From positions 23,224-87,223 of the forward strand of contig LUCM01004646.1 of the NCBI GenBank assembly GCA_008360955.1: a stretch of 64,000 bases of DNA, in the 5' to 3' direction. Below the pieces are notes generated by a model. The model made no database searches and was not told the DNA's origin. It saw only the letters and a list, made by a program, of their open reading frames with translations. Every line of letters starts with the position of its first letter. Position 1 is the stretch's first letter. The position numbers were made by a program, and so were the translations under genes. This stretch comes from Fasciolopsis buskii. Lineage: Eukaryota; Platyhelminthes; Trematoda; Plagiorchiida; Fasciolidae. Positions 24,531 to 37,229 of the stretch are shown piece after piece.

Positions 24531-24539
24531 CTTATCCCA

Positions 24540-24655
24540 TTCCACTTCTATCATCTACATTTCCTGTGCATCATCCCTGTAAAAATTTGATCTTGCCGTG
24601 TACATGTATCTCGCAAATCGAGACATATACACTATTAATATTTTAAATTGGGGTA
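24540..24655 (-). repeat. Dispersed repeat family R, reverse-oriented head copy
   Basis: Read on the minus strand it gives the family's head: a tcgatttgcgagatacatg-type segment followed by atcaaatttttacagggatg and atgcacaggaa. The order is the same as at 25445, 28985 and 29757 on the plus strand. Confidence 0.6.
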
Positions 24656-25439
24656 TCATATGCGGAGAGGGACCTCGGGGTGTCATAGCGTTCAGCCCAA
24701 TCCACCCGGAACACCAGTTACCAAAAGACCTTGGGATTTAATAGGCTAACGCAAGGGTAGAGTTAAGAAAACCAGCTTCAAAACAGTAGACTATGTCAAC
24801 GTCATCCACAAACAGGAACGATGCTTCATGGTAAATGACCTTGAAGATAGCCTTTGTGCACAGAAGGATTAGGAGGTGGAGTGCGCCACCCACAATAACC
24901 TTACGGGTGATATCTCCGAGGCCAAAAACGCCGTTAATAGAGACGACTTGAAACCAAGCAGAAAAGTAGGATCATAGCCATGGTAAAAGCGGATTTATTG
25001 CGTCATACGTCTCAATTTTGACCAGATGCAGGGAGTGGGAAGCGCGGTCAAGCGCCTTTCATCTCTCAGAAAAGGTCATGTGCGTCGACCGCTGGATCTC
25101 AGCGTTCTGTGCAACTAGGCTCAAAGAGTCCAGCAGCCAAGCGAGCCGTGTTGGGAGGAGTTTATGTGATCATGATTAATAAGCAAGTTTGCCAGATCTT
25201 CTATAGTTACTTCTTCCATAAGCATGGATAAAATTACAGTTTGGTTAACGAGGGAAAGTTCTCAGGGTCGAGTGATGTGGGATGGCAGTGGAGGCCAAGA
25301 AAAATAGCTTGATAAATGGAGATAGAGAACATTTATAAAAGAAGAATAGGAGGGTCTGAACCAAGGGCATAAAATTGGACTGGTGGGATACAATGAGCTT
25401 CCGGTCCTTAGGATGGCTTAGCGCATTTCATCTTGATGA

Positions 25440-25560
25440 TGACGATAATGTATATTTCTCGATTTGCGAGATGCATGAGCAAAGCAAGATCATTTTTTTA
25501 CACAGATGATGCACAGGAAATACGGACAATATAAATCGAAGTGACAGGGGGTGAGCGCGA
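25440..25560 (+). repeat. Dispersed repeat family R, head copy
   Basis: It starts gtatatttctcgatttgcga and continues through caagatcatttttttacaca and gatgcacaggaaat, matching the head of the other copies. A dinucleotide-rich gatgatgacgataatg stretch precedes it, as it does in the copy at 29740. Confidence 0.65.
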
Positions 25561-25582
25561 CCTCTAGTAATTTGGAAGGTTT

Positions 25583-25690
25583 GTTTGATTTTGTATATTT
25601 CCCGACACACGAGAGTCATGCGCAAGATAAGATCAAAATTAAGCCAAGAAGACACAGTGAGGACACGGAAAACGGAAACCAAACATACAA
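25583..25690 (+). repeat. Dispersed repeat family R, second head copy in tandem
   Basis: A second, more diverged head (gtatatttcccgacacacga, then agtcatgcgcaagataagat) begins shortly after the previous one. This gives a direct tandem of the head region with about 138 bp spacing. Confidence 0.5.
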
Positions 25691-25699
25691 TGCAATGTG

Positions 25700-28600
25700 G
25701 TTTCACTCACAAGATCATAACAGGCAATGTGTTTTCCCGAGAAGGGGGCTTTAACTCATAGCTAGATAATGGCTCGCAAAGATTTTTCTGTGGCTGATTT
25801 CCAGTCCTGCACTTCGAGTAATACTATGTTTGAATGCAGCAAAGGTGCGTATCGTGGGGGCAAAATATGGCTGGAGGGCAATGGATTTCTCCGCCTGTTG
25901 GCCGGGATTCTTGATAATCAAGAGAGGTTTATGTTGGAGATGAGGATCAATATGGACGTGATAACGGAATGGAAACGAGTGAAAATCAGACTGGATATCA
26001 AAAAAGGCAGTATAAAACTCGAAAATTCTGAAAGCACAGTCCGTTACGCAAGGAAAGCAGCAACAATGGATGAGAATTTTTAGATCGTAATACTAATACG
26101 AGGTTTGTTTTAAGAAATTTTGAGTTCATAAATTTCAGTTTGGTTTGGGGATGAAGTTGGCGTTGGAAAAGAAGAAGGAGAACCGGAGTCAAATGAGGCG
26201 ACGTCTCCTGGACTCGTGTAAAGAACTGTTATCAGCAGCATCGGTCTGTTGCCAAATTCCGCAGACGAGAATAGAGGTTGATGAAAAACGATGGTCCTCA
26301 GCTGTTTTTGAGTGTTAATATGCATTTGTCATGATACCAGCAAATTATAATGAAATGAAGTATAACGTAACTGCAGTCAGCATGAAGTAGATTTCGGAGC
26401 GTAGGAGACTGTCAATAATGAGGGCAAAAAACACGTATGTAGTGGGGGATTCGGCGGTGTCTACAGGGGACAATATGCTTAAGGTTTTAAAGATGATGAA
26501 ATTCACAATGACCGACGCGTTGGACCACGAAGAAGCTATGAAAATTTGGGAGATCTTCTGAGCTGGGTTACCAACAAGGTGCTGAGATATTTTGCCTTCT
26601 GATTCTTAGTTAAGCTGCAGTAAGTGGTTCTAGTTGCTCCCAGTTAACTTGCAACAAACGCGGGAAATCTCTTGGTTTATTAAAGATTTACTAAGGGTTC
26701 AAAGTTTCGCATGGATCTGGTAAAGCTTAAAAATTTCTTTCGGTTTATATTGGACGGTCTGCAAGTATGGAAAGTTTATTATAAAACGTTTACCATAAAG
26801 GTAATCTGTCGCATTTCCCGGGTTGGGCAACCGCAAAGAGTTGCACCAGTCAGGGACCCTCAGGGACTTTGTCCCGCCGAGTCGCTACACTGGAAGAAAA
26901 GGCACGTGTCGGGTGAGGGGGCTCGTCACGAATGGGGTAGCTGCACGTGAACAAACTCCGGTCAATTCCATAAAAGCTTTCTGTGCTGAGAATTAAACAT
27001 TCCAATTTTTGTGCGCAAAAACTGGGACTAAATATTATGAAATTTTTTTCGAGTGGTCATATAATGAGTCCATTCTTCAGCGGGCAATTCGAGGACAAAG
27101 TACGGCTGATGAAGATGATAAGAAAGACCAACCGATTTCATGGGCAGTAAATTCACGCGCAATTTTCTTAGGCTTACAAGGGGGACAAGAGAGATAAAGA
27201 AGCGCTTGGCTGGGAATGCGTATCGGAATTATTCTAGTTTGGCGATCGTCACAAACATCCCATGTGCACCGAGAACTCGTGTAGGTGAACGTGAAGCCAA
27301 CGGGCTTCAGGGATTAAATAAAGCAGTGTGTGTCGGAAGATGGCAGCCGTGCGGAGCCGCTTTACCTAGGCCAAGCAGTAAGCTAATTTAATATTTCACT
27401 CATCGGTTTTTTAGGAATTGTAACTCATCAACGAAAAGGAAGAAGTAAAAATGGGGTTAGCTAATCGGTTTGTTATCAGAATAATGCCGTAAGAGTTATA
27501 GACTGCCAGCCATGTTATTTCTCTTATTCTGAGTCAGGGGGCGCGAGCTGAACAAAAGTGGAGAATATTTACCACTTTTAAGTTCATGTAGTTTCCGAGA
27601 GGTGGATTCTGTAAGTGCCGAGACGTCAACAGGAACATCAAGGGTTCGGTGAGTGCATAGATATGCTGAAGGAGTAAATCTGGTCAAAATAAATTTGCTG
27701 CTCTGCGGGGTACAATCTAAGTTAAGTGATTTGTGGACTGAAACGCGAGGTAATAGAACTAAGTTGTACGTTACCGAAAGAAGTTCAAGAGGATTCTGGT
27801 AACGGGAATTTAGCATTAGTGAGGTGGAACGGTGCAAGATTACCCATTGGTGACATTCTCATTCTGGAAATGCCGATCTAGAGGGACGGTAGGCGGCCTT
27901 GGAGAATGCTCAAGAAAAGCCCGTTGTTAGGTACTTGCGTGGGTCTGTTTGGATGAAACCTATTCTTAGAACTTGCAGGAGTGAAGAGGACGTTGGTTAG
28001 TGAGTGGGACATTTAGGATCTGCGTAAGCTAAGAAGGGGTTCAGAAAGGAGATTCACGATGTGTTGTGGATCACTGAACGAACTGCTACAAGCCTGGATT
28101 TTCCACTTGGCGTGTGGAAAGATCGTGCTAAATCCTGGGAAATTATATGGAGAGAGGTGGTTGGGGTGAATTTTTATGGTACAGAAATAGTAAAAGGCCA
28201 TCGAAGCGGTGAAGATGCATCTAATGAAGGTGGCTTAGTAAGCGCGTCGAAGTAGAAGTGATGAGTTGCAAGCCCCGAAGGTGGGGTGACTTTAGCATTG
28301 TATTGGTGGTTTGCAACTGGATTCCAGAGGGTGGTCGGTGGAATGAATATAATAGACCAATCGCCTGTAAGTCACTTTAAGCGTAGGCCTGTCGGCGGTC
28401 GTGCGTTTTTGTCCTCCACCTTGGAGAACTCATGACTGGATGGTTCGCTCTAATTCGGTGTGCCCAGGGTGCCAGACAGTCACGGTGCGCAGGCAGGTTG
28501 GTTCGCTAGATTAGGAGGGTGGCTGCTGAGGTGAGAGGCTGCGTGCCTAAGTGGATGCATGAATGGAATAATTTCTCTACGGGTTCGCACTGATTTAGGC

Positions 28601-28975
28601 TGTCACGAAATGTCGAGGCTGAGGTTATTGGCGTGTTCAGGGATAGGCGAGGCGGAAGTCATCCGCGCGGCTACGCCGCCTGCACTATTAGATTCGGGTA
28701 ATGAAGTCCACGAAGTTAGATGAGCTTGTTTACTGGGTGGCTGGACGAGTGACGAGAGTGAATTTCATCGAAGTCCACCGCTACGGACTGGGACCAGAGG
28801 AGGTGAAATCTTCACTTACTGATTTCGCAGCGGATACACGCTGGAGGGGGGTGCAATACAATCGGCGGGCTTGTTCTGAAATGGAATAGCAACGGTTATG
28901 TGGTGTGAGGGTTTGGACTGGAAGTTCAGCGACATATGTACGAAAGATTGTGTTTGAGCGGACTGTTTAAAGTAT
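25700..28975. other. No gene recognised
   Basis: Frames at 25769-26083, 26711-26950, 27140-27391 and 28701-28889 (plus) and 27496-27837 (minus) have no motif or splice support. The plus strand here is strongly purine-rich. Confidence 0.35.
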
Positions 28976-28979
28976 AGAC

Positions 28980-29470
28980 AATGATATTGTATATTTCTTG
29001 ATTTGCGAGAGCAGTGCTCAAGGCAAGGTGAAATTTGCACAAGGGCGATAGAGAGGAAACGTGAATAATGAAAATCGGAGTAGGATATGGGGGCATACAA
29101 CACGTTGGGTTTCTCAAGAAGCGCGATAGGACTATGCAAAGCAATACTTGGTGCATAAGTATGAGAGCCGAAAATGAAAAGCAAACAAACTGTTTTGCAT
29201 TAAAAACAGGTCTTCCGGGAGTTTGCGCGGGCAGCGGACTGCCAGACATTTAGCGTTCAAGTGCATTAAAGGGGCATGTTGTTGGGGCAAAACTTGACAG
29301 GGTTTCAGTGGCGGGTGTCGAAATATGGCCGGAGACGAAAACGTCAACAACTTTACGTAATAGACAGAAAATTTAAGTTGAGAAGCTGAAGACCAGTGAG
29401 GATATGATAAATGGATGGAAATTAGTTCAAACCAAGAAGAACATCGAGCAAGATGAATAAGGGAATCGTG
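28980..29470 (+). repeat. Dispersed repeat family R, near-complete copy
   Basis: This copy carries head (gtatatttcttgatttgcga), middle (gcagcggactgccag) and distal blocks (gtcgaaatatggccggaga, then tttaagttgagaagctgaag, then gatatgataaatggatgg). Distal sequence continues to about 29470 and matches 32230-32330. Open frames overlapping it on both strands are shadows. Confidence 0.7.
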
Positions 29471-29754
29471 TTTAACAAAATAAAAGGCAAATAAAATGTT
29501 GAAGAAGACGGAGGAATACTACCAAATGTATCGAACTATATGGAGAATGAGATTTTATCAAACATTTTGCAACGAGAGAACATGGAACTCGCAGGACTTC
29601 CGACTTCACCCCTATACAGCTGGCGGAAGCTAGACTGAGAGGTGCAACAGAAGAAACGTTTGTGTAAGAAGCGAAAGCAGTTTTAAATGCACCGGTCAAG
29701 GATATCCCCTATGTTGTCATTTTTGTTGTCTCTGATTTTGATGATGATAATAAC

Positions 29755-30075
29755 AATAATGTATATTTCTCAATTTGCGAGAGGCGTGCGCAAGGCAAGA
29801 TCAACTTTTTACAAGGCTGATGCACAGGAAGTGCAAATAATAGAAGTCGCAAGGGATAAGGGGTGAAGTACAAGCATACCAGTGGAAAGCAAAGTATAGA
29901 AAACTAATGTTTCAGAACTAAAATAGTTTCCTGAGGCTGTTTGAAACCAGCGGACTGCCAGTTATTTCGTTTAATTGCACTAAACGCGTTTTGCTGGCGC
30001 AAATTATGGACAGGGCTCAGCGGCAGATGTCGAGATATGGCCGGAGTCCCCAAACGTAAGAAGCGTTAAGTCCTC
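29755..30075 (+). repeat. Dispersed repeat family R, copy
   Basis: Head (gtatatttctcaatttgcga), agcggactgccag middle, and gtcgagatatggccggagtc are present. It is followed at about 30077 by a ctgtcatttttgttgtcgc segment that also precedes the copy (about 29706: tgtcatttttgttgtctct). That is a short direct repeat flanking this copy. Confidence 0.65.
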
Positions 30076-30734
30076 TATGCTGTCATTTTTGTTGTCGCAG
30101 ATTTTGATCTTAGTCAGCAGTACGGCTGGAGAATATGAGGTGGGTAAGCCGTTCCGGAGACAGTAGTAACCGCGGTTTTATCCAATTGCAAAGATGCGAG
30201 CTGAGATATCCAGTGCGACAGTCGGCGTACTTTCAGTTGACCGGGCCAGAATTCGAGCGCCAGTTAAAGCTAACGGGTTCCTAGCAGGAATGATAGAATA
30301 GCAGATTTCAAATCACCATTACGGGGACTGGAGCGGTAGCAGCGCGTCTACTCCAGGTGCAACATAGCGCATCTATTCCGTGAAATGTGATAACTAGATT
30401 TCAGCTATGGTTCCAGTTTTATGAACATTTGAAGGTTTGGGGCTACCAAGAACGACCGGTTCAGCCTTGCCAAGCCAGTAAAGGGGATAAGATGACATGA
30501 AGAACGAAGAGTACACAGGCCGACGTTGTTTACATTCACTGGAAGTGATGAGAGCATGGATCCCTCAAGAATTACCTTGACATTTTTGTCAGCCCATATT
30601 GTTGCCCAAGCCATGGTGAGGAGGGTACATCACTACGAGGGAGGTCAAAGAGTGCACTAGCGGGGACGTGCGATAAAGTGGGGAAGTAAGAGTTGAAGCT
30701 GAATCCCAGATGGTGGCCTCAGAAAAGATTCGGT
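30076..30734. other. No gene recognised
   Basis: This is a purine-rich spacer between repeat R and a minus-strand LINE tail. A 69-codon minus frame (30614-30405) has no recognisable feature. Confidence 0.35.
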
Positions 30735-31450
30735 CGTGAACTAGAACTCTAATGCATGTTCGTAAGCCCCTTCTAGCAGACTGTTAGCTCGTGTTAGGCT
30801 AGATAAGAGCGGGACATCCATCACCTTTGCCAGCTGGGCTTTTAACAGGGCCAAATTTGGGCACGATCGCAGAGAACTTGAGAGTTTGTTCCACAGTTTA
30901 GTGTAAGCAATTGTGAAGAATTTCGCCCTGATCGAAAGTCGAGTCAGGGGTGTTCTTAACGAGTAGTATCTGCTACGAAGTGGATACGAGGAACTACCAG
31001 TGTCGCGTGTGACGCTTTTGGTAGGGTGCACAGTATTGCGGCAATGATAAAACAGAAATTCAAGGTTTAATTTAACTCGACGAAGCCACAATGGTTCAAG
31101 TCCAAGCAGCTCGCATCTGGTCCTGTAGTTTAGGTGGATAAAGTAATAAGCGTTCTTCGAGAATGATCCGATTCCATGCAGTAAGCAGTGAGATGCGGTC
31201 TTGATTGCGCTCAAGAGCCCAAATCAACTTCGTGAACGCTGTCCATTCAGAGGGACGCTTAAGCGATGAAAGTGCTATTAAATCGTCTTTCAACGATGGA
31301 GAGGGTTTGACAGCATACGTTCCCAATGGAACCTTATTCCACGTCAGGACGCATTTGGTGACGAAGTTCGGTAACAATTTTTCCTGGAAAAAGGAGTGCG
31401 GACTGCTCTTTAGATAACACACGATGCTGGCGTAATCTCTCAACAGCAAC
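30735..31450 (-). mobile_element. LINE C-terminal region (CR1/jockey-like), best-preserved tail
   Basis: The minus frame reads, in order, FTKLIWALERNQDRISLLTA, NYRTRCELLGLEPLWLRRVK, RDTGSSSYPLRSRYYSLRTP, LTRLSIRAKFFTIAYTKLWN, SLRSCPNLALLKAQLAKVM and a final YEHALEF. The YxxRxxxLxLxxLxxRRxxxxL pattern followed by RxxxFxxRxxxLWNxLP is the classical C-terminal domain of non-LTR retrotransposon RTs. Two overlapping frames (31449-31096 and 31214-30741) are the same element split by a frameshift. It is the reference for the copies at 22.2-23.2 kb and 32.9-33.9 kb. Confidence 0.8.
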
Positions 31451-31799
31451 TAGGCCTTGCATGGCTCATGTATCACTACAGAGTGAAAACAAGCCAAATT
31501 TAATATCAATGTGGGAATCGGAGTGGCCCTAGATTTAATGAGATGCACTTCTGCTTCCAACTGAGTTCTAAGCTGCATTTCAGTGGTGGCTTAGCAACGG
31601 ATCTTTGGATAAGTTTACTCCTGTTTTGCCTTACTGTCGCACATCAGAATAAACAAAAACCACTAAACTACATTATCGGTTGAACATGCGTTTTACGAAT
31701 GCCTCTGAGAAATAAAAATGTTTCTGCACCAGTCCGACAAACCCAGAAAGTGTGGAAATTTTCACATGCGCATGCGCCGAAAGGTTAAAAATGCGAAAT

Positions 31800-32480
31800 A
31801 ATATTGAGATATATTTCCTAATCTACGAGAGGCATGCGGAAGGCAAAATCGAAATTACATAGGGATGATTCAGAGGAAACGCGAATAACAGAAATCAAAA
31901 GGGACAACGGGATGAGTTTAACAACGGATCGCTCGGGAAGCATATTGGGGAATAGGCACAAACACTGTAAATAAAACACCAATGCGTAAGAATGCCAGTC
32001 AAAAATCAAAACCTAGCAGACCGTTTATAAGAATGTACAGGATTTTCTGGAGCTGTCCGTGAGCAGCAAAATGCCGGTCATTTTGAGTGTAAGTGCTTCA
32101 AGTGGGCTTATGGTTGGCGCGAAACATGACTGGAGCTAAAGAGCGGATGTCGAAATATGACCGTAGTCCCGAACCATCACGATCGCTAGGTAATCGACAA
32201 AAAAGTTAGGCTGAGGAGAAGAAGAAAAATGCGGATATGATAATTGTATGGAAATTAGTCCAAAAGATCCGGAACATCACGCAAAGTGGATAAAATGGCC
32301 GAGTTTTACAAGGACAAATAGCAAACAAAATTGTGAAGAAAGCGGAGAAATATTGACAAGAAGATGAAAAACCACTTAAAAGTCTGATTTTATGAAACGT
32401 TTTAGGGCGAGGGAATAGTGAGCTTCCAAGTCTGTGGATTGCATTTATACAAGGCCGGCGGCAAATTGGACTGATGTACA
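31800..32480 (+). repeat. Dispersed repeat family R, longest copy
   Basis: This spans head (gatatatttcctaatctacg, then cagaggaaacgcgaataac), middle (ggttggcgcgaaacatgac), distal (cggatgtcgaaatatgaccg, then aaaagttaggctgaggag) and tail blocks (tggaaattagtccaaaag, then aggacaaatagcaaac, then ggcggcaaattggactg). The tail blocks also occur around 29440-29560 and, in part, 25360-25390. It suggests a unit of roughly 650-700 bp. Confidence 0.65.
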
Positions 32481-32939
32481 ATGGAGAAGTTTATATAATA
32501 CAATAATGACAATATTTTACTCCTTGGACAGTCTCGAGGCTTGCAGTGCGCGTGATCATGAAATGCAACGATAACAAAAAAGAAAATAATTAGAGAAAGT
32601 GCTCACGTGCAAATGGCTAGAGGCCTATATAGTAGCTAATGGTTAATATGCCAGGTAATATTTGTGTGACAAGTGCATAAATGGTAACGAATTTCCACGA
32701 GGGGGCTTTTAGTCCGGCAGGGATTCCTCGTAGTTCTTGAATACACTGACCATGAAAGCCCTTCATGCTGAAGGTCTAGTCAGCGCTCGAAAGTTTAGTC
32801 TGGAACGATATTGGTCCCAGTTAGGTTGATAAATGAGGATAGGTGGAAGTGTGTATCACAGACTCTTTGTGCTTGATTCCGACAGAACCGGAAGGGTTCT
32901 AGTAACTTCGCTTCTCAGGAAGAGTGAAAAACTGCGAAG

Positions 32940-33850
32940 ACTTTAGGAAGGCGGTATTCCAAGGGATAACGCCCGGTTCCTGAGGGGGTAAAAACACTCG
33001 TTAGCGAATTGGATGGGGTTTCCAGTCGTGTTTGCTTGCAAGCCTAAGAGCTTGAAAGGGAATCGGAGGTGTAGCTTGACACGGCGTAACCAAAGTGAGT
33101 AAAGATGAAGCTTCAAATTACGTCTCAAAGTGCGGAGTGTGTAGCAACGGGGCCGTCAGTTTTGTTTGCGCTTGCGATATGACAAACGCCTTGCGCATTG
33201 AAAATGAATAAGGGGAGTATTGCAGGCCTAAATCTTCTGCAAAATGAATGGTTATTTTCGGGACACCATTTGCAAGGAGCCGACTCGGAGAAACGTGAAA
33301 TGTATAGGAAAGAATATAGCTTCCAGTGGCAAGGAAATGCAACGTCCTGAACAAAACCATTCGTCTTGTAGGTTCAAATCGTCCAAGATGCTGGTCGTGG
33401 TTTGGAGCAACGAAAATAGGCTGAAGGACTCGACTAACTTGATGTATCCAGTAAACAGGAAAGGTGCGCCGTGGAGTGATGCTCGGAGCATGTAGTTTAC
33501 TTGCAGCAGGAATAGAAAGGGGCCGATGACACTACCTTTGATGACATCGCTTTTATCTGACTGGGGTTTGGATAGGTTTCCGTTGATACCGACGATCTAA
33601 GAGCAGTCATAGAGGTAGGAAGGTAATCAACAATAGAACGGAACAGCAAACGCAAAGGATTTTACTGACAGTTGTTCCTGGGGCATGCAATCGAACGCCT
33701 TGCTCATGCCAGGGAAGATGAGTATAGTGACATTTCTCTTTTTGGCATTTAGAGCGGCTAAGTAAAAAAATAGAAGTGCCATGACATGCAGGATTTGTAG
33801 GCAATCACAGGTGATGCACCTTGTCTTTCATTGGGGTTAGGTGCTCTCCG
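32940..33850 (-). mobile_element. LINE reverse transcriptase fragment (CR1/jockey-like)
   Basis: The minus strand carries, across several frames, IFPGMSKAFDC (the D-x-x-KAFD block), VIGPFLFLLQVNY (the GSVLGPLLFLLYVND block), a degenerate FTGYIKL where FADDIKL is expected, and FHVSPSRLL for the FNxxKC block. DLGLQYSPYSFSM, SLWLRRVKLHL and FYPLRNRALSLGIP follow. The catalytic ADD is lost in this reading and stops are common. The order and spacing are right for palm-to-C-terminus on the minus strand. Confidence 0.75.
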
Positions 33851-33859
33851 CGTCTGGGG

Positions 33860-36800
33860 TGTTGGGTGGAAAGAAACATTTATAAATGAGAATACAACTC
33901 TCGTTTGCTAACAGTTCTAATACCCCTTTACTCTCAAGAATTGGTTGAATGCAAATCTGCCAAAGTTTTGTCTATAGTAAAGTCTGGAGCAAGGGTCCAA
34001 AAATGGGGAGAATTTTTACATCATTAGCAAGGAGGATGGAGCTGAGTGTCGGATTATGAAGAACAGATAATTAACGTTCATGAGGACGATTAGTGAATTA
34101 ACTCCAACAGCACGACTGTGGGAGGCCGGGTAAGATGCCAGCCCGGAGCATGATGGCGGGGAGACTCATGAATTCCCTGCATGGACTTACTGGCATTATT
34201 ATTCAAAGATTCTGAGGGTCTCCGGCTAGCTCACACGTTGAGAGGCACTGCCACCCAAGGGAAATCCATTCCTTTTGTGGAGGACCTTAACCTCCTTATG
34301 ATCGAATGAAATTCAGAAAGGTGCTCCCCAGTTGGGCTTACAAAATCGCACGGTGATTGCCTCAAGAGACACCGTCGCACGCTTCAAAAGGAGTATTAGT
34401 TGCGAAACTGGATATATGAAGTCGATTTCAACCTGCACGTTACCAGATATGAAAACAATACAGACGAACCCGTGTGCCTGCCATAACCAGGTATAAAAGA
34501 CTTCGTGATGCCCAGGTTCAGGCCCCGACCCAAACAATTGAGCATACTCATCACCGAGTGTAGAAACTTCAGCAAATCGGACACCAGAGAGCTCTTTTCC
34601 TTGGCAGCACAACTAGGTTGAGACATCGATGATAACGTGGACGCAGAGGGTAAATGTCTAAAAGCAAGTGGTACATGCGAACACGAAAATAATTCGAAAG
34701 CTTAACGCGGTAGATCCATGGCATACACCAATATGGCGCGTAACTCAAAGTGAGTACTGCAGACAGAAAGAACGCTCTGGATATCCCTCAACTAATAATA
34801 GCAACAGAGGCGACTCGCGAAGTTTTGGGTCTGAACAATATGCATCATACGATCATAAAGCCGCTAGCATGCATCATAAATGAGATAAATATGATGCATT
34901 TCGGTACATGGCAAAAAACCGGAATATTTCAACCAATTGGAAGCTGACAACTGTGGTAGTTATGTTCAAGGATGGGTGAAAGTTGCTAGCTTGTAACTGC
35001 TAACCGGCAAGCCTGGCATGCCTAAGGTGCAAGTTCTTGGAGAAGTTGATCAGAAGGCCTGCATGTAGTCACTTGACGGAACAAGATGTGTTATGGAAAA
35101 TCAAAAAAATTCTCTGAAACGCAAGTCGAAACTCTCAAACATACTGTTCCTCAGATGCGGTGACCGTTGCGTTCAGTTAAGGGAAAGCGGTTAAGGTGCT
35201 ATGTCGATTGCCACAGCATAAGCTGGGAAAGTTTTGGGTACCTCGGGAACCGCGTCTCCGTATAAGGGACATTGCAAGCAATGGGTAATTCTCTGTGATG
35301 GGAGATAACCAGAATTCTCCACAAAGAACCATAAACAGCCATCTTCCTCAGAGAACAGTCCTGGGGCTCCTGTTGTGTCTTCTATGTATAAATGGCTTGA
35401 AGCTATTGATAACGCTATTTTCGCCTTGGCAGAAGATGTAAAAGAGGTAGATGACGGGGACGGGGCGAATTCGGCAAAGGTTTAAAAATGCAGTTGATTG
35501 GGATGTCAAGTGGAGCACGCCGCTGAATGAGAATATGGGTCACTTGTCCACTCATCTCCCGGGCCTGTCAGCAGCCAACGAAGAATATGAAACATTTTCG
35601 TTCAGTTTGACCAAAATTTCTTGGGCTCTCGGAGTAATGACTACTGAATTCGAGTGCACAGATAATCGCAAAGGGACTCTAAGTAAGGCTGGAAGAAAAC
35701 GTTTGGACTAAAGTCCCTACCTCCTAGTTCCACATATACGGCAGGATTTATACCTTCCTTAGAGTGCTGCTTTCAGGCCTAGCTCCCAATCTCTAATAAA
35801 GAAGCCACCCTTTATTGTAAGTTCGCGGTCAGCGACTTCAATGGTAGAAAAGCAAGTAAGGGAGAGCCAATAAAGAAAGATAAAATGTATGGGTCTTCCT
35901 TTACAGGAAGACCGCAGATCAAAAAGATATCACGGAGACATTTAGGAAACAAGAGGGTTTGATAGGAGTGGACACAGGCCAAGGTTGTGAGGCGTTGGGA
36001 GTTAAGAGCTGACAGCATGGATAGTAAACCCTGGAAGAAACGATGTAGGTTATAGAAGCCAGTCAAGTGAATCTCCGGCAGTGTATTCAGCAGGTGGAAA
36101 AGTATGAGCGAGGAGTCGGTGATGGCACAATCAGGAAGACATTTTGAGGCCCTGCTGGGCTTAGCACGGGGTAAATCTTTCCATGTAATAAGGACTCAGG
36201 GTTAGGCGGAATGGGATATTAGTTCCTTTGTCGTCTCTGACATCTTCAATACGTGGGTTGCGGTCAATCCGCTTATGACTGAAGCTACATGTTGCCTTGC
36301 AATCGAGATGAGTGTCCACAATTTTACGTATAGTAAAGACCACGTCCCCGGAACCAGAATACGGATAAAGTAACATTCTTGGAAGTATAGAGCACTTTTG
36401 AATACCACTGAAGTGTTTCCAGACTTCCGTTTAGCTATCTCGGCCATTTCTATGCTGGGCCAACTAAAGTGAATTCAATTGAATTGACCGAATAATCTCC
36501 AACGGCGACAAAGGTCACATAAACTTTGGCGGCACTTCGAAAATAGTCATCTTGAATTTTTCACTGACCAAAGTTAAAAGCCCAATGTTATCAAAAATCT
36601 GTACGGTGGAACTGATAAACATTGGTGGCTAATGGATTCCGTTAGTCGCTTTTGAGACTAGAGTACTGGAAGAGAAATAAATTCAGTGTAGATGCCCAGG
36701 TCATGAAAAATACTCCAAAAATTGAGTTAAGGGGAAGAAATGACAATTCCATGAAATAGGTGGCATATGTTTTATTCTGCTTAAATAGCCCAAGATTTTT

Positions 36801-37200
36801 AAACTAAGATACCCGATGTTCATTTTGAAAGCATACTTTCAATTATTAGTGCTTTTGGAATATCATATATGTGGTATATATATATTGCACAATTCTGCCT
36901 GCTCTTTCAGGAACAACATTTGAATTTTGTCATAATTACATCGGTCACTAACTTTCGCAGAGCAACTCAACAGTGTCCCTCTTTAAAAACTGAAATGACC
37001 TATGGTGAAGATTCAGAAGAATTCTTCTGTTGCCCTGAAAGAGCCCTCTGATCGTAAGGTTTCCGGAGTGAATCCTTTACAGAGGTTCACTTAGGGGAAG
37101 TGACAGCGAAAGGACTTACATTTCAAATGTTGTCTAGCGCTTATTACTATAACAAATATACATGTACAGATCACATTAGGCCATTCGAACTGAATATCAG
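33860..37200. other. No gene recognised
   Basis: Frames at 34313-34626 (two overlapping minus frames), 34668-34947 plus, 35451-35711 plus and 35812-36066 minus lack motifs. A short TA-rich tract lies near 36866-36885. The purine-rich plus strand ends at about 36 kb. Confidence 0.35.
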
Positions 37201-37229
37201 GTTTAAAGATTAAACCCTAAGGACTTATG

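Noticed and set aside
25428..25706. 92-codon minus frame and the similar plus frame at 24431-24646
   Set aside because: Their shared peptide (FPVHHxCKxxILxCxCISQI) comes from the same non-coding repeat R read antisense in both places; other copies do not keep the frame.
30741..31449. 157- and 117-codon minus frames as host genes
   Set aside because: They form the C-terminal domain of a LINE reverse transcriptase split by a frameshift.
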